Translations under genes and position numbers: made by a program
Origin: Tenebrio molitor
Taxonomy: Eukaryota > Arthropoda > Insecta > Coleoptera > Tenebrionidae
Direction of reading: 5' to 3'
Assembly (NCBI RefSeq): GCF_963966145.1
Contig: NC_091049.1
Coordinates: 1,054,001 to 1,118,000 of the forward strand
Length of the DNA stretch: 64,000 nt
The notes under the pieces: generated by a model
Told to the model about the DNA's origin: nothing
Database searches by the model: none
The model's input: the letters and a program-made list of their open reading frames with translations, nothing else
Part shown: one piece after another, positions 36,499 through 47,478 of the stretch
Numbering within the stretch: the first letter of the stretch is position 1
How the letters are laid out: each line of letters starts with the position of its first letter

Positions 36499-37772
36499 CA
36501 GGGTGGTCCCGATATAACCTGCCAGAAGAAATCCTGTAATAGGTGACGATGAATAGAACTCATACACAAAAATTGTTTCTAATAAAAGTCTTTTCGTTTT
36601 CGAGATAAAAATAATTGAAAATTTGGTCAAAATTTGCTGTACGCTAATGAGTTAATCAGTTTTAAAAAGGTAATTCTGGTTACTTGGCTGCAATTTCTTT
36701 AGCAACGGTACCTGTAACACCTATGACATCTGCCAAGTTTAATTTTAAATTTGCGAATCCTTCAAAAAGTTGTGAAATTCACAAAACAAGAATACGCCGA
36801 TTTGCATTTACTCTATGGCGAAACACGTGGTAATTCAAGACCGGCAAGGCGACCATACGGCGAACGTTTTTCTGAAGGAGTCCTTCCGTCCCGTTGTACT
36901 TTTGTGAAGCTACATTTGCATTTATGTGAGGTTGGTTCTGACTGATTCCAATACGATGGCGTCCCCGAGATCCTCCATTTAACCCCTCTGAATTTCAATT
37001 TTTTGGGACACACGAAAGATTTGGTATACGAAGTTGAAATAAATACAAAAGACCAACTGCAGAAACGCGTAACAGACGCCACGAACCAGATTCGTAAAAA
37101 CCCAGAAATGCTGAATTCTGTTTATGAAAATTGGTACCGGAGTACTCAAATGTGCTTAAAAGCCAACGGAAGGCACACAGAACATTTATTATAAAATAAT
37201 TTTTCTAGTCTAGTTTACCTTTCATTAGTTAGTAGATATTCTCAGTTAGAGTTGAAAGTAAGAATATGTAAAGTGTAAATAAATTTATTCAATACATACA
37301 TTATTTTGGCTATTTAACCACAATTAAGACGATACTCTTTTTACACAGTTCTTCCACAATTTTGCACACACTACCTCTACATTTATTTACACATTGAGGA
37401 ACATCACTTTATTTATTACTCATTCATCTCAGTCTGCAAAATCAGCTTTTGTACCTAAATAAGCTGGTGAATTAACGCACACAGTGTACAGCGTTTTCAA
37501 TAAATGTCATTAATTTGATTTAGTTTGTCAGATTTGAGATTTGTCATAAACGATTCAGGTACCTATGTTGCTTAGATACAGTCATCCTTACAAACACCAA
37601 CAATTAATTCCTGAATAGATACGTATTTTTGTGGTCAGCAGCGTCGAATGGGTGTGAATAGGGGTTAATTTATCCCCTTGATTTTGGACCTAAGGAAAAG
37701 GGTTTTTTTGGACTTGTTAGATCCTTCTAATGACCCAGAATTTTTTTGGCAGGTTATATCGGGACCACCCTG
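36499..37772 (+). mobile_element. Nested Tc1/mariner-type element, 1,274 bp
   Basis: It has perfect 26-bp terminal inverted repeats starting CAGGGTGGTCCCGATATAAC (36499-36524 and 37747-37772) and is flanked by TA on both sides (36497-36498 and 37773-37774), as Tc1/mariner elements are. It lies inside the P-element transposase frame. Taking out 36499-37774 joins GAATAT-A to TA-GTTCCA with the frame kept (E-Y-I-V-P), confirming both boundaries. Perfect ends suggest a recent insertion. Confidence 0.92.
36751..37194 (+). pseudogene. Internally deleted mariner-like transposase
   Basis: The first open part (36751-36945) reads FTKQEYADLHLLYGETRGNS, then A-R-R-P-Y-G-E-R-F, the N-terminal helix-turn-helix pattern (DUF4817-like) of a widespread insect mariner-like family. 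The second (about 36955-37194) reads GHTKDLVYEVEINTKDQLQK and later N-S-V-Y-E-N-W-Y-R and N-G-R-H-T-E-H-L-L, the C-terminal tail of the same family. Between them a frameshifted remnant of the W-P-P-R-S-P-D-L-x-P catalytic-end motif can be made out around 36955-37005. Most of the DDD core (roughly 200 residues) is missing, so the copy could move only with an outside transposase. Confidence 0.75.
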
Positions 37773-37774
37773 TA

Positions 37775-38370
37775 TAGTTCCAAAAGTTTTGGAAACGGCG
37801 AAAATTAATGTAATTTTTGAAGAAGCCAGCGAATCTACTGAATTGAAAAGTTTTTCATCGTTCTCCTCTTCAAATTCCTCAAATGAGTCAATGACAACTC
37901 CTGATTTCAGTCCAACGTCTCAAGAAATCACAGACGATGCCTTAGAGTACATTGCGGGTTATATGGCCAAGAAATATAAAGATAAAATACCTAATTTAGG
38001 ACAGTTCACCCACAAATTAAAAGCGGACAAAGCACCTTCATGGGTGCAACAACTTTCATACGGAGGACTAATAAAACCACCTGATCATTGGCTGAAAAAA
38101 ATTAAAAAATGGAACTACTATTTTCAGACTCATCACGGCGAATCATTTCGCAAAGGACCCGGAATTGTAAGACATCTGGCTGTAAAAATCTTCAAAAAAG
38201 AAAATAATATTCCGTTTAATATGGTACAAGATTTTAGCAAACTAAGGACAATAATTCGGGTGAACTTTAATAATTTGAAAGCTAAACATGCTAAAACGAT
38301 GAAAAGAAAAAGTACGGAAACAGACTTATCTAGAACAAAGAGACGAAAGCTAAGCAAAATAACTAAGTGA
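37775..38370 (+). CDS. P-element transposase, C-terminal part after insertion
   Basis: The transposase frame resumes at 37775 in register with 36498 (the split codon is A|TA) and ends at TGA 38368-38370. It encodes a serine-rich linker, then DALEYIAGYMAKKYKDKIPN, a motif close to the A-L-x-Y-I-A-G-Y-[LI]-A-x-K box near the C-terminus of P-element/THAP9 proteins. A lysine/arginine-rich tail (KRKSTETDLSRTKRRKLSK) resembles a nuclear localisation signal. Counting exon 1, exon 2 and this part, the uninterrupted frame would be about 870 residues, close to human THAP9 and somewhat longer than the Drosophila P transposase. A longer open frame starting upstream at 37678 is an artefact of reading mariner sequence. 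Confidence 0.85.
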
Positions 38371-38761
38371 TTTAAACCCACAGAATTAATAAGTATGTAG
38401 GTACTTACATACTAGTAATATTGTATCAAATTACTGAAAAAATTACAGTTGCTTTAATTTTAAGCATGTTATCTTATTTCTATGAATAGATTACTTATGG
38501 CCAGTTTATAGAAAAAGAATTAAATATTTAATTCGAATTAAATTAATGCGCAAAAAACCCATGAATCCGAAACTTCGATTGGTTAGATCTGATCACGTCT
38601 TCAATTAATTTCACATTTGATTACGATTAACTTAATTTCGCTTCTGTAAATTGGTCTAGAGTATTTAAATTTAATTTAAAAATAGCCAATGATAATGTAA
38701 TAAACAATATGACGGCCTGATTCTGCGCTGCGGATTCACGAACTTATATATCGGAATGGTT
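38371..38761. other. P-element 3' region
   Basis: AT-rich sequence between the transposase stop and the right inverted repeat. A short palindrome (GTATGTAGGTACTTACATAC) lies at 38394-38413 and AATTAAATATTTAATT near 38518. The poly(A) signal was not identified. Confidence 0.4.
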
Positions 38762-38846
38762 GAGGTATCACAGTGACGTCACAGCCCGAGCGGTACTGGC
38801 GGATAGATTCGGGCGATCTGGCAATCCTTATTGTGTACGGTTCTTG
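38762..38846. repeat. P-element right inverted repeat
   Basis: It begins GAGGTATCACAGTGACGTCA and ends TACGGTTCTTG. It is the reverse complement of 33894-33982 with a weakly matching middle and a net 4-bp length difference. Confidence 0.8.
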
Positions 38847-38855
38847 GGTGCGACC
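38847..38855. repeat. P-element target-site duplication, right
   Basis: GGTGCGACC, identical to 33885-33893. Confidence 0.7.
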
Positions 38856-40362
38856 GACGTATTAAAGCGAGTCCTCATCCAGAAAAACGTACAGATAGAC
38901 GGGAGAGGAAATCCGCCTTATTAAGTGGAACATAAAACAAAAGTATGCATCGATAATAAGATCTCCCGGTACTGACAATTTTCCGGAAGACTGGCTCGGT
39001 CCGTATTGGATTTTCTTTTTTCAATCAAGCCGCCGGTACAAGTTGCCGTGCTTCGCTTGTTTTTATTGAAAAATTATTCAATTATAAAAGTTTTTAAACA
39101 GATTGGAAATCACACGGTCCGCTGGAGGGATGAATTTTGAGGTTAGGATTTGGCGGTTTCCGGGGGCGCGTCTTCGGCGGTCGCGGATCGTGTTCAATTT
39201 TTAATTAACGATAAATTGTCGCCTGTTGGTAGTTTGTCGCCGATAAAATGTTCGATAAACTCGTAATTACCGGAACGAGCACACAGGACTAATGAAAAAG
39301 CAAATTATAGCCTATACAGTATTGTTTGATAAATACATAAAAACCCTCGGGTGGCCGACCCAGCCCCCGGACCGCTTTTAATTTATGACCCCGCCAACAT
39401 CCGATAATTAAAATTAAACACTTCAACGTACAACAAGCGATCGCAAGGTCGTAATGTTGTTTGTTGCTGCACGCCTGGCCAGGATCGGGCGCAAAAAAAA
39501 AATTAAATGTATTCAAGAAAGGGCGCCGCGCTGCAGTATCCATCAAGCCCCCCGAACGCGAGAAATTCGGCGAGGATGAACGAAAGAAAATCGCCGATTA
39601 AAAAAACAAAACGCGACAAGACAAACAATGTGCAATTAAAACGGGACAACCCTTTTTCTGAAGATAATATACAGATAACAAGAGAGCATCGGGATAAATT
39701 CGAGCCATTTGCAAGGCAGGCCATGAAAAAGAGCGTCATTAAAAAGTTAATTTAATTAGCAGTTATTGGTGTAAGTCGGTTTAGTTTTTTTTTTTATCTC
39801 CCGAACACGTGATGGGACCGGAATTAATCTGGAGATAGGGAGACGAAAAGGGGGTCGCTAATTATATTTTGCGGGGACGTTTATGAAAGGGGTGTCCTCC
39901 TCGTTTTCCCGATCTTGGGGAGTCGAGGTCGACGTAACTGAAAAAGCGCGCGCGGCTTTTCTAAGTTTTTTTTTTTATTGATGTAAAGTGAAATTAAGCT
40001 TGCCGTTTAGTTTAAAAGTTTTTAATGTCGTCGGAATTCTATTTCGAATTATTTTTTCGCTTTGATGATGTAATCTAAAGGAAATTAAAGCCGTAATGAA
40101 AATATGCACGTCCTGTTAAATATGAAGTACGCTCGGTTCGTTTCAGTTTTGTTCAGGAATGGGGGATTTTTTACAGTTTTCGGTTAGTTTTCACGGTTTT
40201 CGCTGTGTGGAACATCTCACACTTTTAATAGAAATTGTTATCTAATCTTTTTGCCATTTCAGAGCGACACTAGTTCTTCAATTAACATCAACGTGACCTT
40301 TCTTACAGTCAAATTTTACTTCTGCTCTATTGTTATTGAAGTAAAAACTGTAATTAGTTTCA
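38856..40362. other. Intronic stretch
   Basis: GC-rich patches at about 39110-39200 and 39340-39560 alternate with AT-rich sequence. Frames of up to 85 codons, none recognised. Confidence 0.45.
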
Positions 40363-40420
40363 TGCGACACGCTAAAATCGTTCGCAACACGCTAAAATCG
40401 TTCGCAGCAAACTAAAATCT
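40363..40420. repeat. Inverted relative of the 33487 minisatellite
   Basis: GCGACACGCTAAAATCGTTC is repeated with period 20 (about 2.8 copies). The reverse complement (TTTTAGCGTGTCGCATGAA) matches the end of the array at 33487-33541 and shares flanking AATTA. Confidence 0.65.
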
Positions 40421-40679
40421 CGGGAGTCGAGTTTAGTCAACTGTGCGTCACTAAAAAATACAGATTTTTTGTGTTTATTTAAAAACAGCATTGAATTTAA
40501 ATAAATTAACTGTTTATGCTTTGTTCCTGACTCCTCCAAGTACTAATAATAATATAATTTATATAATATACATTACTTAAAATCAATTACGAGCGTCATA
40601 GAAGTTTTCCCTTCTGTGGTTTTCTTAGTTTCTCCAACATATTAAAAAATTATAGTTTTTTAAACGTAATTAATATTTA

Positions 40680-40760
40680 TTTACATTAGAGTGCGGTAGG
40701 TGTATTTTACAGCGCGACAACTACGTTTCAGGCACGAGGCAAAGCCGAGTAAAAAGTTTC
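40680..40760. repeat. Dispersed hairpin-element fragment
   Basis: TTTACATTAGAGTGCGGTAG, then GTATTTTACAGCGC and CACGAGGCAAAGCCGAGT, match 54657-54765, where the closing arm is also present. Here the right arm is missing. Confidence 0.6.
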
Positions 40761-41860
40761 ATTCAATCTGTGTCGTTTTTTTTTCTTTCAATATTATCTC
40801 ATGATGTTTTTCCGTCATGTTTCCGACCTCTGGTCTGCATTTTTTCATCTGTGGGTCGTGTTCATTCGAAATTGTTTTTTAATTGATATGACGTCCGGGA
40901 CGTACTGCATTAATGATTTTTATAGACTCGCATTAACGCCGTTATTTACTATCATGACAGAACAAAAACTACTAATTTATAGATGCGTGATAATAAATAA
41001 TTTTAATTGGCCAGTGTGAACGCACGATTTGACTGCCATTGTCCGTTTAAACATTGAACGGGATAGTTCTTTTGTGTGGGGTCCTGTGGGGGCGAGTTTT
41101 TTTCGCCGCCGCCCCCCTTCGATTGTTGCTGGTCTTCGTTGACCATCGGCCGGTCGAGCCCAATGACGGCGCCATTATTCACCTAATAGGCATTACGGAT
41201 TATTAGCGGATAGGGGCAGATGATTAATTTTCATAAAGTCATTACAGGGTTGATGTCATTTATTCATGGCACACCCTGATCGCGTGTTCGGAATCAATGG
41301 CAGCTAATATTGTCTCCCCAATTATCTTACCGAGCCCGTTGTTATTAGAATTTAAGATTTCTGTCAATATTTGACTCCAATTTCGGTAATGGAACATCGA
41401 AAATGGGATTGCTCCGGTGAACGTCGCCGTCGAAGGATTTTCCCGACGATCGCTTTCCGGGTTCGGAGGATTCGGGCGACGGAGATTTTTCGACGGGACC
41501 TCCCGGGCCATCAATCCACGTCGACCGAACATATTTAATTAAGAGATAAAAGACGCACGATATATCACGTGGAATCGCGAGATTAAGAACGAAAATAAAT
41601 AAATACACGGGGTTTATAGATGTCTGGTAATTTGGTGGGGTTCCGACGCTTTATTGGCCATGGCGATGGTTAATGATGGCAGTTGACTCCGGTGGCGTTT
41701 TTCTTCCGGAATCGGCGCCTCCACCGTCAGGTACGGGGGTCCGGCTTTCGACGATGCTGCGAAGATCGCCCCAAAAAAATAAAATTAAAACGGTAATGGT
41801 AATTTATCCACGTGAATTGGAATGTGATAATGATATACTTTACCGCATTTGCAATAGACG
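40761..41860. other. Intronic stretch
   Basis: No gene recognised. CpG-rich at about 41100-41170 and 41400-41520, where overlapping frames on both strands are open without a domain. Confidence 0.45.
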
Positions 41861-41936
41861 TACAGTATTCTCAATTTCGTTGTAGGTCGTAAAATTTTAT
41901 GAATTTTACGACTTACAATCAAATTGACAAAACTAT
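41861..41936. repeat. Palindromic 76-bp element, copy 1
   Basis: The sequence from TACAGTATTCTCAATTT to AACTATA is almost fully self-complementary around TTTTATGAATTTT, with stem TTGTAGGTCGTAAAAT. The second copy is at 52368-52445. TA at both ends suggests a minimal mariner-type MITE. Confidence 0.8.
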
Positions 41937-44531
41937 ATTTCCTTGTTAAAATGTTTCCACTCCATCTCTCGCGGCTCCACATCTCTCCAGAGTCCCTCGA
42001 CTCAATCGTCGATTTTGAATTGTATCGACCACAATGCACCACCATATCATCGTAAACACTAGTTTACACTCAATAATGAAACAATTAGAGCCGAACACAA
42101 TTAATGCTCAGAAACGAACACGACACGCCCCTCGTGTTCTTTTAATTACATCGAAAATTGCTCTTTTTCAACCTCAAACGTCCTTTCATTTTTCGCCCCT
42201 TTGTGACCGCTCCATCCACGTTCGGTGGTGGCGTGTCGAACGAGGAGAACCCTCCGACGACGTGACGGACTAGTCTTCATCGCCTGACTCGTATTTATGG
42301 TTTATTCGAGAGGCCCGCATCATTAAAGCGACTTGTCAATTATATCATTAGTAAGTCGTAATTATGCGTTCGTGAAACGCACAAGTGTATAATGGTCTCT
42401 ATACAACGTGTTGAACGGGCGAAAGGAGGAAGGTTTCCGTTGCGAAGAGCGGACTCGAAGAAATCTCGAAAATTGTCGATTGGATATTGCAGATGAAGAG
42501 GAGGTGTTTTAAATTAAATAAAATATGTTGTTTTTTTGCAAATGAAGATTAAACCAGACAATTAAAAGAGTTTTTTTTTTAATCCTTCATCCATACAGTT
42601 CGAAAGAAACATTTTGGTTACATTTCCTTGATCGGTACTAAATTTGAATCAAATCCTGGAGTCGGAGAAACTCCTAGACCTGTTGCAACACAATTCCATA
42701 AATATTCGATGTCATTCTGGTTTGAATTTATTATTGATCTGTTCATTACTCGACTAATCGCTTCAGTACAATGTTATGGTTTTGTAGCAGTGTGAGATTA
42801 CTCATCGTCTGGTTAATAAAGTGAAATACAATATATTTGGCGCCCTCTATCCACAAACTCTCAAAAATTCACTTTGCTCACTAGTGAGAAAATATGATTT
42901 CCTCACTAGTGATTCAATTGCCATTTTTACTATTTTCAGTGTGTAAAAACCACTAAAATCCAGTGATCATGGAAAAAAAATATTATTCATGTGATTTCAT
43001 CTTGTGACGAATAAGATTTTGAAAAGAAACTCTGTTATGGAATAGATGTGGTAGCGAAGTTCACCGTTAAGGAGTTAACGAAAGATAAAACGATAAATAG
43101 GGTCGGAAAGGTAGTTGGGGAGGACAGTTTGTTTGCAAGATTAACTTCTTCGTTGTTATTTTTATTGTCGTCGGTGTCGAGCGTTTCCGACTTGATGGTT
43201 TCCTCGTCGGTCGGACGGAACGCCATCGATGTCACATAACTCCCCGAAAGAAATTCGCTCTACTGCCGGTTTTACGATCCAATCATCCCGGAGCACTCCG
43301 GTCGAGCGTAACCGTCCGACCCGCGGGGGATTGGCAACAATTACAAGCCCTCGCCGCCGTTAACGATCAAGCTCCCGGCGGCCGTCCCGACGCCGTTTAC
43401 GGGGCGTCGTAACGGCCTGACCGCGGTGACGTATTAGTCAGCCGCGTGCTGTCCACCGGTCGGACGTCTTCGAGCGTCGTTTCGGTCCCCTCGGGGGCAA
43501 GACACCGCCGCTGTCCGGCGTCGCGTCTAAGCCTAGTGTTGGAGGCGGCGACATCGTCGCAGCAACGCCTTTCCGGCCGCAGAACGGGGCTCCGGCGGAG
43601 GTCTGCGCAACGACACGACTGTCGACACCTCACCTGGGATTGATTTTTATAATTCTCCGTGCTCAAATTACGTAATTATGTGCTTACGAGGAGCGCCGCC
43701 ACCAAGACACCTCCGCCGACGACGATCGGCTGGGATATTGCGGGCCTTGTTTATGTTCGTGTTTATGTTGGGGGCGGCGTGTGTGGCTCTGTGTCCTTTA
43801 GGTATTCGGAACGGGGACCACCTTGACTTGATAATTATCCTGTAATTCGGCCGTAAACGTTCTAGGATGACGATTGCTCGGCGGTAATTGTTCGTCAGAT
43901 TGTAATTCTGCACGGGGGAGTCGGGAGATGTTCACTTGCTCCGGTCCTGCGGACCTGTTTTCACGATTCATTAATGAAGAAATGGCCCGAGCCACCGTCG
44001 AAATGCAATATCGACCGGAACCTTTTCGTTTTTCCGATGACATTTCCGACGAAAAATCCACGTGCACGTGTGACATTTATTTGCGGTCATAAACCATGTA
44101 TACCTATTCCTCTGCGTTCTTCGCCGAATGGGGTTGGATCCGGCGATCTATGACCGATTTTGTCGGATTCGCACCTCCACGGTGAAAATAATATTTTTAA
44201 ATATCCGAAAACAACACGTGACATTTTATCGTCGGTGTTGTTCTTTTCGAATTGTCACCGTTATCGCAACACTGGGAAATTTGTTGGCCCGGAATTGGTC
44301 CGGGTTAGACGAAACAGGACCGCAGGAGGTGGAAATGATTATTATTGAAGCTCCAAATTGGAAGCTCCCATCGAATTTTTCATTTTCAAATACAAAAAAA
44401 AAGGGTTTAGGGTTTTAAAATGAACTGATTTAGGATTACAGGTTTATTCTTGAAAAATACAGTTTAACAGAAAGATGAAGATAAAGGTTCTTCCAATAAA
44501 AATATTTATGATTCTAAAATAACTTGTACTT
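41937..44531. other. Intronic stretch with a CpG-rich block
   Basis: Strongly CpG-rich at about 43250-43800 (long frames open on both strands, typical of GC-rich non-coding DNA). Elsewhere AT-rich. No gene recognised. Confidence 0.45.
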
Positions 44532-46012
44532 CAGTAAAAATAAGTTTATCTACGCCTGTGATAAATGACACTTATCCCATCCATTTTGCGTGGGATAAGA
44601 ACTTCATTACGGCACGCAAGTTCATTACCGCACGCATTTTTATTACCACACGGAAGGAAGACTTTCGGAAGTTTCAGAGTCATTCATTTTGTTTTTTTCA
44701 ACACGTATTGTGAGTATTACGATGACGTACTTTATCGTACTAGTGTGGTAAAGTGCACGGTGAACTATTTTTTTTTTCACACTCTTGTCTTGATTTCGTT
44801 AATAAGTATCAAGGTTGCAAATAAGGGCATTTGCTGCGATCTAAATGTCCAACACTTTCTTCCGCTGTATCAGTCGTTTTCGCAAGATTAACAGAAATAA
44901 AAAATATATTGGTTTGTGTTGTTATTTCTCCCTCCCTAATTATTTCTTACCATAATAATAATTGATAGCGAGAAGAGAGATAAAACGTTGTGCGATATTC
45001 GTATCATTACGTTACGATACTCGATGGGTTGTTCCGATCCAGGTACGGCCTCGTATCGTAATATGACACGTTACGATACTTATGCCGTAAATAACTATTA
45101 AGCAACAGAGATGACTTAATAAAATTTGTGTCCTTATCAAATTTTCAGCTTTTTTTAATTTTAACTAGAGATGTTAAGAAATGTTTTTTTTTATTTGTCA
45201 AATCAAGAATCATTTTTAATTTAAAAGGAAATAATTTGTAAAAAAATTTCGATACAATTATAATGACGGATTTTTTTCGCTTTTTTAGATTGTGGAAATA
45301 AAAAAAAGGGTGTCAAAATTTAATTATGTATTCTTGTATTTTGTTTTCATTAAACCATTTGTAAGAGAAGGATTTCTAATTTCTAATCGCCGTAATAACA
45401 ATATTTTTCTCCACATTAATTAAATTATCAACAGCCGAACAAAAAAACAAAAAAAAAGAACTAATAAAAATATTCTCAGAAAAATGTAATGAACAAAGAA
45501 AAAGAAAGATGATGAAAAGTCGGTAAAAACTTGAGGTTTTTTTTTTTTAATTAATTACAGCAAACATTGTACAAACATTTAGGTGCATGTTATTAACGTT
45601 TAAATATTTGTAAAAATTTAAGGTTTTTTATTTATTCAAAAGGAAAAAATACAAATGAAAACTTAATTATTTTCGTCAAGATGTTGCTTTGTATCGGGTG
45701 TTCATTTAAATTTATCCTCAAAGTAGGCGTTGAAGAGTCGATCGTGAACGCACTGCTGTTTAAATCTAACCTCACTTTTTGCGTTGTTTGTGCAGACTGA
45801 CGAGTGGTGCATTCACAATCGACTCTGCGTCGCCATCTTTGAGGATACATTTAAATGAACACCCGATACCATTTGATTTTTTGATTTTTTTTTGTGTATT
45901 TGATATTAATAGATATTTATCCCACTGAGTGGGGTAATGAAGTTCTTATCCCACTCAAATGAGTGGGATAAGTGTCATTTATCTCACGGGCGTAGATAAA
46001 TTACTTTTACTA
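44532..46012. mobile_element. Fold-back-like element, about 1.48 kb
   Basis: The left end (44532-44615: TTTATCTACGCCTGTG, ATAAATGACACTTATCCCAT, GTGGGATAAGAACTTCATTA) is the reverse complement, with few changes, of 45927-46012. Inverted repeats are therefore about 80 bp. The interior is AT-rich, with a smaller hairpin at about 44999-45080 (CGTATCGTAA-type arms) and a nested MITE at 45694-45866. No transposase is encoded. No target duplication was found. Confidence 0.7.
45694..45866. mobile_element. Nested MITE, 173 bp
   Basis: The ends TCGGGTGTTCATTTAAAT... and the reverse complement ...ATTTAAATGAACACCCGA, flanked by TA (45692-45693 and 45867-45868), give inverted repeats of about 55 bp with modest divergence. 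The TA flank points to a Tc1/mariner-type origin. It lies inside the fold-back element and is therefore younger. Confidence 0.8.
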
Positions 46013-47478
46013 TTGAATAATTTGATCTTAAGCTTTCTCCACAGCATTTGACAATCTGATTATTATTTTAAGGCACTAACTTCTCTCTAAAGATGTTTTT
46101 ACAGCGCCGAATTACAAAAATCAAGGTAAAAACGTTCCAAATCGTAATTTTGTCGTTGAACTTGCTCATTTGTATTTAAAATGTGGGAGGAATTACAGAA
46201 ATCGCTATTTTGAGGCGTTACCTTTTCGCTAAATCTGTTTGTAACTGATAGCCAAATTCATCTCAAAGTTTTCTCTTAATAAACAAATCCTCAGATATGT
46301 TTTATCAGTTTTAAGATTTTGTGTCGGTTCTTTTTGAAAGATAACTCACTTTCTTATCAGTCGAGTTCCGGATGTGATTGCATTTTAATAGATTAAAATA
46401 TTTTTTCTCAGTGATCTATTTTCGGACCAATTTTATTTCTGTTTATATTGATATCAGAATTGTGCTCATGATAAATATTTTGTTGCGTCGGTAGTATTTG
46501 ATATTTCTTCAATAAAATATGTTCGTAATCGACTCATCCCAAAACGAGAGTCACAATTCGACCCATAGCGCAAATATTGTCCAATAATGTAAATCCGTCT
46601 AAAGCGGACGCAAATTTGAATAAAATTATATGGTCAGTCTAAACATGCGAGCACCGCTTAATAACCTAATGGTTCGCAGGAAAAGAAAAAGTTCTTCGAA
46701 AACAATTTTCACATCATACAAATGAAAAAAACAAGCCCCCGGAGCAATTTCTCGAAAATGTGGGCGTCAGCCTGCGAGATCCGTCCCAAACTTCGACTTC
46801 TTGTAAATCAGTTTAAAATCGACCTGGACGACTACCAAGCACTCTCCTGGCACATCCTTTTTATTTGGCGAACTTACGGTGCACGTTGCAGTTTTCGTCT
46901 CCCGTTCCAATTTTTTAATTGGGTTGTCGTCTGCAAGGACCAAGTCTTCGCCGTCCCAAATTCAGGATGGGGTGTGCTTTTACAAAGTAGAAAGCGATGT
47001 AACGCAGCAAGACCAGTTCGATATCTGACAGTAATTAAGTATATTTATGCATGCGATGGCGCTGTGCCCACTAAAAATTAAATATGGTAACTGATTAGTA
47101 TTGCCGGTAATGGCTTCGCCACACCCTCGATTAATACTACATGCCACTGTGACAAATTTTACATGTTTTATTCATACCCGTCGAAAATTGAAACGAAAAA
47201 AGTGTCGTCAATCGACGTCTCTTTCTTTTCCAGCGTGCTGGAAGAGGAGGAGAAGCTGATGGATGGTCGGTTGGAACGTGGTGGAGGTCCAGCGTGAACG
47301 ATACCTTGTATTTATGAGTTATTAGAGATATTAAAAAATAACCGCCCGACTCGCTTTTATCATTCCACTAACATCGGGTTTGATCTGCGTTTAGATAATG
47401 TCGCCCTTTTCATTTCATTTTTAAGAGGATTGGAACAGCCTCAATTGGACTAATCAACAACACGAATCATTGTTCAAA
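46013..47478. other. Intronic stretch
   Basis: AT-rich to 46700. A 119-codon plus-strand frame at 46722-47081 is less biased in composition than its neighbours but shows no domain I recognise and lacks convincing splice context. Not called. Confidence 0.45.

Larger units (their letters stand above)
33894..38846 (+). mobile_element. P-type DNA transposon, 4,953 bp with nested insert
   Basis: The element is bounded by imperfect inverted repeats and a direct repeat, and carries a THAP/P-element transposase gene in sense with Nup88. Without the nested mariner and its duplicated TA it would be 3,677 bp. The inverted repeats span 33894-33982 and 38762-38846; their outer 11 bases (CAAGAACCGTA) match exactly and the inner 25 bases match at 23 positions, both containing TGACGTCA. 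A long transposase frame, recognisable ends and an apparent target duplication suggest a fairly young insertion in this intron. As it stands it is not autonomous, because the mariner interrupts the gene and a splice donor appears lost. Confidence 0.88.

Noticed and set aside
37678..37774. Upstream part of a 230-codon frame leading into the P transposase C-terminus
   Set aside because: It is read from the right end of the nested mariner; the P frame proper resumes at 37775.
46722..47081. 119-codon plus-strand frame
   Set aside because: Least biased of the orphan frames, but it has no domain, no paired exon and no transcript evidence.
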